Shown piece after piece: positions 30,711 through 43,876 of a stretch of DNA of 64,000 bases. Location of the stretch: assembly GCA_013420905.1 (NCBI GenBank), contig JAAXNY010000011.1:2108001-2172000 (forward strand). Reading direction: 5' to 3'. The notes below the pieces were generated by a model. The model was not told the DNA's origin. It saw nothing but the letters and a program-made list of their open reading frames with translations, and searched no databases. Position 1 is the first letter of the stretch. The number at the start of each line of letters is the position of its first letter. The stretch is from Collybia mongolica. Lineage: Eukaryota; Basidiomycota; Agaricomycetes; Agaricales; Clitocybaceae. Made by a program: the position numbers and the translations under genes.

Positions 30711-33700
30711 TCAATCCGAAATTAGTCCTGGCGAGTCCTCGTCTCCTTGTTGGAGTATTCGCTCAATCGCCATGCACTGTGCAAGAAGTTGACGGATAAC
30801 AAGACGCCCACAGGCGTTCTGAATGAAAGGAGTCTAGGTGGGTTGATTTATCAGGCACGGACTAAACGAGGATGCAGTAGTTCTAACCTTTCTCAAGTCA
30901 GTAGGAGATGGCCGAGACGCAGCAGGTTCCGAACATCGACGTAAGAAATCATGGAAACCGGGTGAGTATGTCTCGGGGCGCGTTAGTGGAGGCCACCGGT
31001 GGCTAACTTGCTGCGTCCCTGCAAATGGAGGCTCAGCCTCAGCCATCTCCCAAACTGTAGCTCCGAGGGACCACACGTCGACTTGAAGTGCATTATAAGA
31101 AGGACTACAGTAGCGATGTTAATATTGATCTCAATTCACTTCTGAAAGCGACCTACGTCCGTACTTCTGGGGCCTGAAATATTACGACGATAAGACCTCG
31201 TGGTTCGCGGAAAATTTGGGGTACACACCTGCCAATACAAGACACCAGCAGGCTCTGAACGCATCGGGGATTCCCTTGTGACCTGCACGGCGTTCGAGAA
31301 ATCGGCTGATTAAAATCGTACAGATTAGATTATATCGAGTACCAAAGTAATAAAAAGACTAACTGAGCTTAAGTACACCGTCCCCATTGAGAAGTAGATT
31401 ATCAGAACGGACATCGCGGTGGGCAATGCGGTGTTTTTGTAGGTATTCCAAAGCCTCTAGTGTCTGAAGGACCCCAAAAGAAAATGTTGGTGAAAGTATT
31501 GCAACGCAGATCCACAAACACTTACATCACTTGCAAATCGCGCGATAGTCCTGTCCTGTAACATTAGACCGTTTTCGACCAACCCGATCATATCCGCAAG
31601 GCTCCTCTCCATAAGTTCCATGCGAATCCAGAGACTGTCTTCTACCAGATCGACGTATACACCGTCCATCGAGAGTATGTTCTCATGTCCCAGTCCTCTC
31701 ATTAGCGACAACTCCCTCTGTAGGTCAACAAGTTTTGGGGAACCAGACGGCAAGATTGCTACACTCTTGATCGCGACCCTTACCTGCTCGCGCTTGGCTA
31801 GACTGTTTATGTCCTTAGCCTTGACGAGTGGCGGTAGCTTGAGCTTGTGGACATTATTCTCGATGAGCGTAGCTGCATATACAGATCCACTCTCCCCTTC
31901 TGCAATTTCGAGCAGATCCTCATAAAAGTCCCGAGGGTCCACCGCTTCATCGATGAAGTCCTCCAGGGGCGCAACGACTGTGGATAACCAACCACGGTAC
32001 CGCTGGTAAGGCGAAAGTGGCGAATTGGGTGTCAATGACGAAGTTACTGCTGTCGCATGGCTATTGGAAGAAGCGCCACTGATAATAATCGTAGGTCGAG
32101 GAATAGATATTGAGCTCTCATCTTCAACTTGTTCTTCGTCTTCATGGATTCCCCCAATTCCCTGGTATTCCTTAGGAATCCCCCCGAACGTATCAGTAGT
32201 CGAGACTAGCATGTGGTGGTGCGCAGCAGGGGAGAACGAGAGTTTAGATGGATCGGGTGATGATGACGAGTCAAGGTAATACAGCAATGGCGAGCCTTGC
32301 CCGGCATCTGTCGTGGGTGTCTGATGGTCTTGAGACAATGAACTGGATGAATTTGAGCCAGACGCCGACCCCTCCTCACTTCCGAAGTTCGAGCTCAACG
32401 GAGATGGCGGATGGGCGCTAGAGACAGCGGGAGGTGATGCCCGAGGCGCAGTGGTCCTCGCGCCTGCCGCGCTGTGCATCTCCACCTCCTTCGTCTGCTG
32501 CAAACTGGTCACCTTGGACTTATCGATGACGTAAGCTCCCGCCCTCCTCGCGACGGACGCATTCCTCACGATAGCTGGGTGCTTGGTCAGTTCTGTCACG
32601 GTAGACGTGCTGCTTCTGCTCGAATCCCTGTTGGTTCTCTCCCGATCGGCAGTCAAGAAACCCTCATGACCATCCTCTCGAGGCTGGCCTTGATTCCCTT
32701 TGATCATCGCCTCCAGGCCATCGCGTGGACCGAAGGGTATTATAGGGGATAAAGCATCATTCAACGCCGCACTGTAGATTTCATCTTCTCTTGTGATGTC
32801 ATTGCTGACTACGCCTTTTAGAGCACTCCACAGAGGTGATGCTCTATCGGAAGCAGAAGTTGCTGGCTCAGGGTCCTCGTTCCAACCTCCTGATGGATCA
32901 TAACGTGCAGCCGTTGATGGTTCCGCCCACGCCGACATTGGCACTTCATTATCCTCGCTTTCGTCCGAATCAAAAGACGACTGCATCTCAATCCTAGGCC
33001 GGCCGTTCTGTAAAGTAGGTATAGGTCTTGTGGGTGGTGGCTGGCGGCGTGATGTCGAAGCCGACGCTTCTGGGAGTGAATTAGAAGATGTATCTATGGG
33101 CTCCAAACCGAATGATTTTCCCTGAGAGGAAGACATAAGCTTAGCATCCTGTGCAGCAGCAAAGGTCGAAGTATTCGGTGTCGCGTTTGCGCTTGCAGTA
33201 GACATCCCAGACAGCAATGCCTCACCCCATGTAGATAAATCAGTGCTATCATTGGCCTTGTGTAATGACAACCGAGGGGGGAGGGCTGTCAAGCGTTTCG
33301 AATGACTACCTGCCCGCGGGCGTGGAGTCGCTTTCGAAGGTGAGGTACTTGCACTTGAGACAGGTGAGTGAGGTGGTGAGTCCTCATCGTCAATATTGTC
33401 GACGCTAGCGCGTGAGAGATTAGCGCCCTGCCGCGCCACATCAGAGGGGGAGCCTGGTTCGGTGCTTTTCGAGTTGGGATTTGAGCGTGGAGTTGAGTTT
33501 GTACTAGTAGATCGATCGTAATTGTGGCTGACTTTCGAATCAACTGGATAACCGTTGCTGTTAGGGGCTGAGGAGAAGTGAGAATGAGAATAAGAGGGAG
33601 GCGGGGAGTGAATGGTAGGTAGTTCGTTTGCGACATGGTACATACGCCTTGGGGGTGTTGATGGTTGAAATGGTTCTGCCGCAGGTGGTGGAGACGTTGC

Positions 33701-34747
33701 CCCAAGGGTTCTTAGGGTAGAGTCTTGACTGAGGCTGCTATTGCTGCTGTGGTATGAGTCGTGCGACATAGATATAGATGATGATGATTGGTGTGTCGAG
33801 TGTTGGTCGGCAGAGTATTGCCGACGAGGTGGTGTCCGGTTAGACTTGAGAGAGCCATTAGATGGAGACGTAACAAGTGTCGTTAGGTGAGGATGGTGCG
33901 GCGATCGCTGTTGTCGCTGTGTGGCACTCCTGAGAGAAGCATCAGAGAATTGGCGTGGAAGGGAAGTCGAACGAGGTGTCGGGTTCTTGATGATAGGTGG
34001 GGCATTACTTTGCGTATAGGCAGGGGACGCTGGTCGGTCAGTGAAGAGGTACTGGGAGCCTGGAGAGCGCGTGCCAGCACCCCGTCGAGTTTGGATCTCA
34101 GCTATCTCATCCTCTGTAAACCCAGCCTGGGCAAGAGACATCGTCCATGAAGGTGGAAGCCCAGTATATCTGTCATGAGAGGTAAGTTGTTAGCAGCAAA
34201 GAAAAAACCATTGCCATGGAAAGGACCTACCCCTCATCTACATGGATATTGTGCTACAACCCTCCAATCAGAGTGCAATTTACTTCAAAAAACGCAGTAT
34301 ACTCACCTGGAAATTCCATGGTAAAGAAATACCATCATCTTGGGTCGGAGAGCTGCTTGCAGTCTGTGGCGATTTGGGGCGACGTTTCGCGAACTTGAAG
34401 AAGTTCGATCCCTTCCCCTTCTTCTTCCGACCCTCTCCCGATGGCGGGTCTGCCGGAGAAAACGACCTGGCTGACGCGGCAGATGACGCAAGTGACAAAG
34501 ATGACTGGTTCATGTCAGGGCGACGCGAGTACTGCGAATTGGGTGAGAGCGGGGAGTGCGGTTGAATTGAGCGAGTGTCGGGTGAAAGCGACGCGAGCGA
34601 TCTATTTTGGAGATAGTAGGTATCTTTGGGGGGTAAGGGTGGGGGCAGTTCGGACGAGGGCTTCGACTTTGAGAACTTGAAGACGTTGAGTGTAGAAAAG
34701 CGAGATGACTTCGGATGGTTGATGGACGACGCGCTGCTATTAGCCAT
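30711..34747 (-). CDS. PAK/STE20-type Ser/Thr kinase with N-terminal CRIB (PBD), about 1200 aa
   Basis: Exons include 34307-34747, 34231-34253 (23 nt), 31526-34169, 31364-31463, 31229-31305 and three more to a stop at 30711. The CRIB/PBD is assembled across three exons: ISLPWNFQ, HNIHVDEG, YTGLPPSW, which would bind Cdc42/Rac GTPases. A basic N-terminus (FKFSKSKP, KKKGKGSNFFKFAKRR) and a very long Ser/Pro-rich linker follow. The C-terminal kinase domain has GEGESGSVY (Gly loop), VAIKS (Lys), an alpha-C Glu in LQRELSLM, HRDVRSDN, TDFS in place of DFG, APEV and DVWSLGATVWEM. HRDVRSDN also has Arg where PAKs carry Lys. It is therefore a divergent PAK, perhaps with altered catalysis. Signalling to polarity or cytoskeleton is inferred from the CRIB. 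Confidence 0.88.
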
Positions 34748-37700
34748 GTTTTATCAGCAAAGACAGCCCGACTGCATCAGAGCTGGCGATGAGAGTTGAG
34801 AAGTGAAGGTGCTCCTCAAAAGACAGTCGGATTGCTTGGTTTTTGGGCAAGTAACTGAAGCGTAACCGTGGGCAATGTGTTCGCTGATGTCGGTGATCCG
34901 GACTGGGATTGCTGTGTACGAATTTCAAGTCGCTGATTGTAAATGCCAGTAACAATGGCAGCTCCTACGTCAAAGGTTTGTCGTGAATCCTCAGTTGTGG
35001 ATGAGGCTGTGGTCGCTATCCCCGCCGTCACCACCGTCCTTGAACAGATTCTGTTGAGTTGGGTTGTTTGTGTGTGCTTGTCTATCTCCCTCTGAAACGG
35101 CAGGCTGGACAAACCCGCCTTTGCTTTTTATGTTCATTAAACCTTACAGCCTACACAGACGATGCCCTTTCCTTCAGACTCAATTCTATTGTCCGATCTA
35201 GCCTGTCCATTGAATTTTTTGGAGGTTAAAGCTTAGAGGAGGCCAAATTTTCAGGACATGTCACTCTGGCATTAGTCACTGGGTAGTCAAACACAAACGT
35301 CCAGGACACAAATTAGTGGTTCAAGGAAATACCAAATCATACTTGGCTCGGTCCAGAGAACGCCAGCTTTCCCGAACTTGATGGCGCTCTCCGAGTCTGT
35401 ATGAATTCGCCCCCAACGCCTGAACTTAAAATGCATCACTCCCGTCACGAATCATCCAATGAAAACTCCCTTCTAGAACTTTTTTCGTCTACTTTATTGC
35501 CATACTTTTTCGCAAATCCGTCGAGAAATACTGGCTGACATTTTCAAAACGACTCGCTTACCTACAGTCTAGACGAGGCCAGCCCTTTTAACTTTGTTTG
35601 AAGTTTGCCGTATTATCTATCACGGTGCAGAGCAACGATTAGCCCGCGACTTCTTCAATCAGTATTCTTCGGTTGCGCCGACATGTTTCCGAGCTTTATC
35701 ACCAACCTCTACATTCATCCGTCAGCACCAACTGTGGTACTCGGGATGGACCTTTATGTCAATCAAGCAAAAAACAAACGAAGCGGCACAAGGTACCGTT
35801 CAGTGAAATTACATCCATATCGTATTATTCCAGATTATTCCACGATGTCTATACGACGCTTGCTCCCGCCAACCTCTCTTCTAAAGGCCCGTGTCGGGGT
35901 AAAGGCCGCCACCTCCGCGACCCGTCAAATCTGTCCGATTTTGACATTCAGGTACTCTAAACAACTCCACAATGAAAAGATAGCCCTGCGATCGGAAGGC
36001 TTATCATTGCACGCCTCCAAATTTTCAAATTCACGGTTTATACCGTAGCAACCTCGCCTGGAAAATATATGCCTTTCCCAACACCTGGTATGATTTCTTT
36101 TCGGCCTTATCAAGATATGACAATTGACTTAATTTCTCCATGCCTCGCGGAGTAAACACCGAAGGGTGGGTGTTTTTGCCTTATCCAGTAAAGTACACAC
36201 GGCTTTCGACGGCTCAGACGAGCTAAGTGCGACGGCATCACCTATAGCTTCTTCGTTCCCGATGTGATACGGTATGTCCACCATATGCCACACCAGAGGG
36301 GGAAGGGTTGATGAGCAATGATAGCCACCGAACCGCCGAAACATAAAACTTATCATGACGGAGGGCTCGGAGACAGGTTAATAAGGTCCTTTCTTGAGTC
36401 GCCTGAAATCGATGGGTGACACGGATACTTACCACGACACCCGTCCCAACACCATATGCTCAGTGACACGACATATGTAGTCCCGTGGGACCCGCACGCG
36501 CACACAAGTATTGGAGGGGAATCGGGGCAATTGTATAGCCGTGCTTGGCCTAGAGGAAGGCCCTGATCATACCTGACCTCCCGGACACGAGGCTTCTGCA
36601 CTCAACCCGGACAAATCTAGTAACGCTGATATTAAGGTCCACAGGGCTCACTTTGGCAGGCTCCACTCGTTCCGAAAATATCACTGACTATATGTTATGA
36701 GCCACTTATTCAAGTCACTAGTCACTGATGACCAAGATACAACAGGTTAGCAGGTCCCTTCCATTGATCAATTCCGACTCGCAAAGTTAGCAAACTAAAT
36801 GACGGCGGAAGGGTCGTTGATCTGATGGTCGAAATGTGACCGAGAGAGATCATGTCCTGTTAGTATGCCCATGTACCTAACAATATCGACATATAGACCA
36901 GAAATCGATATAAAGCATTTACAAAGGTTCAAAAAGACCGCTTTCGCTGCAAAATTACTCCCACTTGGGCCGGCTTCGGTATTCAGACGTATTGATAGGA
37001 TCAACTCTATCCCGGCCCGGCATGGACTTGCCGCGAATTCCTTGAAGTGATACGAGAAGTGATTCGTTCTTTTCTAGTATGCGTTCATACGTGACTAAGG
37101 TAACTACAGAGGTATTACTTGATATGCATGATTCGAGTATTCTAAGAAGTCATAAATAGGTCAGCACCACCGTAAATCTTGCCAAGGATTAAAAAATTTC
37201 ATGGATTGACTCGGGATTCCGGGCGGTGTTCCCTGGTGAGTAGAAAATTCTCTCTCCGCAAGTACGAATATCGGACCACTTCATCCCTAAATTTATTTGT
37301 CTCAATTGAATGGACTAGCAGGCGGTAGGGTAAAGCCCCACATCCTGGGGTGTCGAGTATTTGACGTTGATACAAGTGTATGATCGAAGCTGCCAATCTA
37401 ACCATCGCGGGGCCAAGCCTCAAGTGAACTAGTACTAGAGTAAATTTCTTGGGTTGCTAACGTTGCCAACTATGATACCACAGTGCCTTGGCCCTGGTCC
37501 ATAAGTCGGAAACACAATATTTCTCCTCTATAATTTTGCCGGCCTTAGGCGCCGAAACTACAAAGGAGTCCTTCCAACGGACGGCTAACCTGTCCTGTCA
37601 CACGAAGGCATTCTCCTAGCCCGCCATCTTTCTCTTCAAGGCCGCTCCAGCACCCCGTCGTGGACGGGCCCAACGTCGCCTCAAGTGTTTCGACCCACAT

Positions 37701-40700
37701 GAATTCTGAAACTCGACCGGGGAGTACAGACCCATGATAGTGCACGAGATTCCCGGCGTTACTCATCTTTGGTGTTTGACACCCATTTGGTCGAGGGACT
37801 GTTCACGTTTTTTCGTGACCCACGTTTGGGCAAGACGCACGGGTCATCAGAGGGAATTGATATGTGCGCGAGGATCGATGGGCCACGAAGCCCAGGGGCA
37901 CTATACCACCAAGTGCGTTCCAATATGTTGGTCGTCCCACTGATCGAAATTCTTGAATGCAGGCTAGGGCTCTAGTGTTGGGGACGACGCAACGTTTCAA
38001 CGATGTCCGAGCCGCTGTAGCGTCCGCCAATTCGTCAAGATCACGGGCCTCCTCGAAACCAAGGTTGCAGCGAAAAGGAAATTTGGTGGACGCCACCACA
38101 CCTCGCTGCACTTTTCTGCGGCACCTTTGGTCCGTGGTAGACAGGCGGATAGTTATATTGAAGCTATCATCGCTGTGTCGTAGATTTATCCAAGCCTGCG
38201 CAGTGATCCGCTTGAGGAGGGCCCTCGCGACTACCTCGAGCCCAGAGGTTGTAAAGATTCGTGCAGGGATGCAGCTCGGCTGGATGACATTTGGTGTATA
38301 GAATTGCAAGCTTCTGTGTATCTACACGTGTACGGTGTCGTGGTTAGTAGGTCCTCTGACCTTCGAAATGGCACGCAATCGAGATAGCTCAGAGGGACCT
38401 GCGGAAGGTTCTCACATTAAACAAACCCAGTGATCAGAGCTGTATTCACGCCATCGGGGCCCCATATCCCTACCCAGTCACAGCGCATAAGGCCTCCACT
38501 CTACAATGCATAAGTGCCGGAAAATAATGCACGCGCCTGACATGTGCATGCACATTTCTATGGTGTTAGACTTGAGCGGTTCAAAGATCGTCCAAGGTGC
38601 CAATTGGCGCAAGTATATATCCCAGTTTATCTAACTTTGAAACGCAAATTTCTTCGACCGGACTGTGGCTCAGTAATAATACTTGTGAAACAAATGAGGA
38701 AATCGGCATTCCTTCTTTGCGGTGCTGTAGGATTCAACTCCCGTACTCACGCGGTACTAGTCGGGAATGACTCGACGTATCCCTACCCCGGCTCTCATCG
38801 CGACTCACACACCAACCCACAGTCGCGAGAAATAACACTGAGATGTGAGAAGCAACAGTGGACCTTGAGCATACATTCCGTATTCATCAATAGGACCGAT
38901 CGCCCGTCACATCAGCTTGCACCCTTCATTCTGCCTTGAAACTGAGTTGATTACCGCCTCGGCAATGTCCACTGATCCCGCCGTTTTCACGCGTTTGCAG
39001 TGCGATAATCGAGGGTGACCCACAAAAGCCAAAACACATCGTCCTCGTTGTGTGATGAAGTACGGAAGACGCCCAATCAAGTTGTGTGGGCGCCAGTCGA
39101 ATTGACTCTGAGGCTCTCGATATCAATCTAGCCGAGACTGCGACGGAAATTAAACAACGCGAGATATTCCGTTGGCGCGGCGTAATGACATGAGGTAGCT
39201 CGTGTATAGTAAAATTATCACGAACCTAAACTATCCCAAAAGTCCGTTAGGCTCTAGACACTTTGGCAGCCAATGCGATAATTACGATTTGAGGGACGTG
39301 TTATTTATGGATCCTAGCCCGGTATCCCCGACATGATGCAAATGACAGGCTTTTACAAACTTCAGAGCAAAATACATCCGAGGGCGCCACCCCTACAGAC
39401 TCAGTGAGAGCTCTATAATACTCAGATCAGACGACCTGGAATGTCGTGTGCTTTACGCCCACAACGACTGCTATAAATCGCGTGCGGGACCAAGGGTCGA
39501 GTAACGTATTTTCCCTACCTCAACATGGCAACAATGAAATTGAGAATGGCAAAGGGAGAGACGATTATAATGTGGAGCTTGAAATTGTGCACGCAATCAA
39601 GGGAGGAAATTTCCGTGTCTTCTGTATGTGCCCCGATGGGAGTTACGACACGTATTTCCAGAGGCTGCCTGGATATTGTTTTCTAGAACCACGAACCCCA
39701 CTTGCATTGTTAGAACGTGAGCAGGGAAAATCCGCAAATGAGATGGCGCCTGGGTCCGAATGGCGGGCGGAGTCTGCATTGCCAGAGGTCGGGAAGGTAG
39801 AACATGAATGAAAATAAATAGCTTACCTTTTGGGAGAAGTCACCCTACCAGAACACATATCAGAATGCTACGATCACCGCACGCTGACGTATATGGATGA
39901 AATGTGCCTGCAGATAAGCTGAGTTGATAATTATTCGAGAGCCCATAGGTGGTATGCCTGCGAGTCCAAAAGTAACAAAAAAAGGGCGTTGCATATTGTC
40001 AACAAGCGTTCAAGAAAATACGCGCAGTTGAGAAATTCGGAGAGACCGATCAAAGCCAACCAAGAATAGAAGGCAGGAGGTCGCAGAACCTCGTCAGGGT
40101 ATTTTTCATGACGGCTTTCAAGGTAACCATCAGGTTTACGTATTGCGCAAAAGCCTTTCATCTCGGCGCGACGAAGAACACGAGAGGGTCACTGGAGTGG
40201 TCATGTTGCTTGTTCAAAATGCTAAAATCGCTCGTCGGAGACTTAATGCTAGATAGAAGGGTGGGGATTAAGGGAGTGGACAGCCCTCCCATATTCAGCA
40301 TGGCTCTGAGCACGAACCTCTCAGCTTTTCAAAGGATTGCTAGTGCGTATTTTCGGCACGTAATATTGCCATCGAATTGTTTGTATTATATATTGATCTG
40401 GCCTTGAGTCGACGTCGGGCATGGCGGGGGAGCACTGAGTGTCCTAAGAGGCTGGATGCCCTAACGGACACCATCCCGCGGTATCTCGAACAAATTTCTT
40501 TCTACATCGAGTGATTTTAGGCAAGTTATATTTCACTGGGTCAATTGACGTGCGAGAGAAACGTAGCGGGTACCAAAAAGGCCAAGAAGCATTCACGCTG
40601 TCGTGAACGTCAAGCTTCAGGCTTCGACATAAGTACAGGACCAGTCTGGACCCGGACGGTAAGTTCATATCGATGAGAGTCGAGGGCATCGCGGTGTTGA

Positions 40701-41383
40701 AAAAAAAAAGGATAAGTGAGTCTCGTGGCGCGGTTGCGCCTTGTTCTCGGTCCAGGGTTTTCGAACGGCGACCAACTTAATCCCGGATTAATCCTATCAA
40801 ATCTGATCGTTATCTTCCTTACACTTTCCCTACATTATTGGAAAACGTATACCGTGTCCGCCATATCCTCTCATCATAAGATGCGAGGCGGAAACTCCCT
40901 CAATGTCCGCGAAACTGCAACCCTTCCGAACTTGTCGAAAATTGGCCCAGAAGACTCATGGGACTAGGATAATTACCGCTGCCCAGCGAGTCTCAGTTTC
41001 AGAACCTGCCAGCAGACATCATCTTATTCATCGAACCGGCTACGAGGCTTTCCTCCTATCATGGAAATCAACGCGATGGATGGCGATATACTCTATTGTG
41101 CAACTCCCATAGGCCATTCCTGCCTATCGATTATCCAACATACTCCGATTAGAGGCCAAGACAGGAGGCGCACGACAGAGTTTCATATCCGCCTGCATCA
41201 GGAGACACAAATCACGCCTCCAGCTTCAGCGGTACACGCTGCAGCTCTTTACATTCACTGGCCAGCCATATATAAAATGCTCAGTTCAGGTTAGCATTTT
41301 CTCCGGCCTGAGTTTACTTCGATCTCCCCAGAACCCCTGAGCATTCGTCATCCCCGCCTTCACCAGCGTCGGCCCCCCATATC
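34748..41383. other. 6.6-kb stretch without a supportable gene
   Basis: The first about 350 bp should be the kinase promoter and 5' untranslated region. Beyond that, six-frame inspection gives only short frames (the longest about 170 codons) with no recognisable domain, no coherent GT..AG exon chains and no terminal repeats. Base composition is near even, without the AT-rich or oligonucleotide structure of the left-end repeats. A TATATAAAA box at about 41270 probably serves the small gene at 41384. It could hold lineage-specific RNA genes, decayed repeats or regulatory DNA. Confidence 0.45.
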
Positions 41384-41785
41384 ATGACATTATACACCAC
41401 CACCATTTACACATCTTGCGATTGTCCCCACCAAGAGGACAGCCACTACCTCATTCGTTGCGGATGTCCTAACGATCGTGGCCCTGACCATCCTATGTAT
41501 CAAATGGAAGACGGCTTTCATCGAATATGGTGTTCCGACTGCCTTCGCTACTGCTCCCAACCCCCAGCATGCCCCGGACTCAATTCTACCATGCGTGTCA
41601 GCTCCATTGGCATTCTAGTCCGGCGGTTGAAAGATTTTGGTCGCTCGCTCGTCACATGTAAGGCCGTGCATACTCTCGATATTTGGTGTGACTCATAACG
41701 AAATCATGCTGCAGTCATGTTTACAACACTGGGTCAACTGACTGGCCCTGTCATCCCAAATAAACTTTGGCGTCGGCGTTCATGA
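41384..41785 (+). CDS. Small Cys-rich hypothetical protein, 114 aa
   Basis: Two exons (41384-41657 and 41715-41785) with a 57-nt intron (GTAAGG..CTGCAG) give 114 codons plus stop. The sequence starts MTLYTTTIYTSCDCPHQEDS and has nine Cys in the first 70 residues or so, arranged as CDC, CGC, CSDC, C and C, with nearby His, suggesting a small zinc-binding or disulfide-rich fold. No signal peptide is obvious, which argues against a secreted effector. A TATA-like box lies about 110 bp upstream and the leader is pyrimidine-rich. It converges on the RPA49 gene. No family recognised; existence as a gene is plausible, not proven. Confidence 0.5.
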
Positions 41786-42150
41786 GCAAACGCACTTGAT
41801 TCCGTCGATTGACAGCATCATCGCGGCGGTGGGGCATGCAAACACATAAGTACAGGATACTACGATCATTAAATACATTCGTTGCCTTCGCCTTACCGCA
41901 GATCCTGAGGCCTGGACCATTCCCATGTCTAAGTATTCACCGGGCTCTCCCTGCCTAGTTTCGGATGATTTTACTCCATGGTAGCATGTTCCTTTACTAG
42001 TACTCTTCGAACCATATTTCTCATATCATGATTCCTTTACCATACGTACATACTTCTTCGACCAACGGACATGGACTCGGTTGTGATCGAATATTCATGA
42101 AAGTAATACATGTCAAATTCCATGCGGCATAGGAGATATCAACGCGAGTG

Positions 42151-43876
42151 TCACGTTCTTCTCTTGAGTGCCCTAGGTTTGGGAAATGAAACCGGTGCAT
42201 TCAACACTGCGTGCTTGGTATGTGCCGCAGAATCTGGCAAACCAAGTCGAGTGCGCTCCCGATCCGTAATCACCGCGATCTTGCAGCCTGTTTCGCAGGA
42301 ATTGATAATCTGCGTTACTAACATAGCTTTCGGACTTACCGAGAGTTTTGAATAGCTGATTGACCCTAAACCAACATAGTTAAAAACGCGATCGAGCTGT
42401 CCAGGTAAGTTGCGGCGTACTGTGATATGGGCATGCTCAGGTCATGCGCTAGTAGGGCAGTATCGGTGGCAAAGCCGTCCACCTTCAGGCAAAGAGCAAA
42501 TGCGCAGGTCAAAAGCTTTGTTTGTGTGGCCGATGTGGCTACGTGACTAAGTGAGGCGTGTGCTTATTAGCTACACATTGGGAGGAAGTTAAGACGGAAC
42601 TCACCTCGTGGAGTCTCGTGCGACCTCGGTGAACCGGGAAAGAAGGCTATCGATGACGACGCCAGGAATGCTACCCAGTTTCTCGGTTATCTTATCTTTG
42701 TTGATTCCCTTCTTGTTACGCTCTATGACTTGCCGAAACGCGAGCATGGCGGAAATGTACAGCAATATCTTCCTGTAGGGATAGTTAAGGGCCAATGTTA
42801 ACAATGAAGGGTAGAGCATACATGTTTTTCTTCTTCTCCTTCTTCGTCTCATCTCTTGTTCCATTCAGATGTCCATTTGTCCAATCGGACCACTTGAACG
42901 GCAACATTGCGATCCTTTCCCTGTCGGTGGTGGCATGCTCAAGCGCACTCACCGAGAGTGCCTTCCACTCTACATCCGGAATCATATCATGCAGAGGATA
43001 TATCTCTGCGGGATCCGTCGCGTCACTGTTGAATGGCGGTATAAGCCTATTATTGTCAGCAGCTGCTTTAGCTTCATCTTTGGAAAATAAAGTTAGACAT
43101 GAATCATCATATGATCATGAAGAGGCTAAAGAGACGTACCATGTGTCATCAGACCAACGGCACCCTTATCGATACCTTCCATCAGGTGGTCAACAACACC
43201 CTCCATCGCACTGACATCAACACGATTGCGCTCCTGGGCACGGATGTTAGCTTTGGCTTTCTTCGTCCCGAAAGTCTCTCCCAGGGCTGTCTTGGCTTCT
43301 CGGTATTGCAGGGCGCTCGGAGCAGGGGCCGGTGGGATTGATTTTAGGGCTTTTACCGTACGCTGAAGAACATACGGTGACTTAGGCGTTGGAAGTATGT
43401 TAAGCGTCGAGGTACGACGATTGAACGCTGCTATAAGATACCTTGACTCGCGAAACAAAATAAGTGGAATGATTAACGATACATGTATGTATGCTCACCG
43501 ACATCCCGCATCCGCTACTGCCTGACTCTCGTCTCCATTTGAAATAAACTCGACGTCCTCCCCCTCACCCACCACCAGCATATCCTTTGGTTCCAGTACT
43601 TCTTCATTGTCTACTTTGTTTCCCTCTTTCTGTAACGTTGTTTTGGTTTTTTTTCGCGCGTAGCATTGGAAGGTGGTTGAGGGCTGTGGGTGCAAGGCCG
43701 GGTAACTCACTGTGCGTTTGAGATCAAGGACGAGTATGCGACCGATAAACGATCTAGGATTTACCAAGTAGGGGTCCGACTGGCCCTTCGAGCGGTTCTG
43801 AGAGTTTGAAGATTATGTTTGGTGATGCGGCTGAATCGCGTTTCCGTTTTTTCGACGTTGACTTGGCGGTGGACAT
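42151..43876 (-). CDS. RPA49: RNA polymerase I subunit A49, 435 aa
   Basis: Component of the A49-A34.5 heterodimer of Pol I, aiding initiation and elongation on rDNA in the nucleolus. Eight exons on the minus strand: 43765-43876, 43499-43709, 43140-43441, 42822-43077, 42605-42772, 42421-42515, 42340-42365 and 42151-42288, summing to 436 codons. The N-terminus MSTAKSTSKKRKRDSAASP leads into the dimerisation domain (VSYPALHPQPSTTFQCYARK). The linker has YVLQRTVKALKSIPP, and the C-terminal tandem winged helix includes FALCLKVDGFATDT, LSMPISQ, VNQLFKTLGCKI and LGLPDSAAHTKHAVL. Length is typical. The 26-nt exon 42340-42365 is essential: without it the C-terminus is lost. It shares a 395-bp divergent promoter with SET2. 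Confidence 0.9.

Noticed and set aside
33289..33705. 138-codon frame antisense to or shifted against the PAK linker
   Set aside because: A shadow of the Ser/Pro-rich linker of the kinase gene in another frame.
38690..38760. Possible tRNA B-box (GGATTCAACTCC)
   Set aside because: No acceptor-stem or anticodon-arm pairing could be built around it.
39446..39811. 121-codon frame in the gene-poor region
   Set aside because: Mixed composition with no domain, no homologous pattern and no upstream promoter signal; consistent with chance.
42301..42420. Alternative C-terminus for A49 by reading straight past exon 42421-42515
   Set aside because: Using the 26-nt exon (VNQLFKTLG) gives the family-typical ending and an exact multiple of three; the read-through ends quickly in non-conserved sequence.
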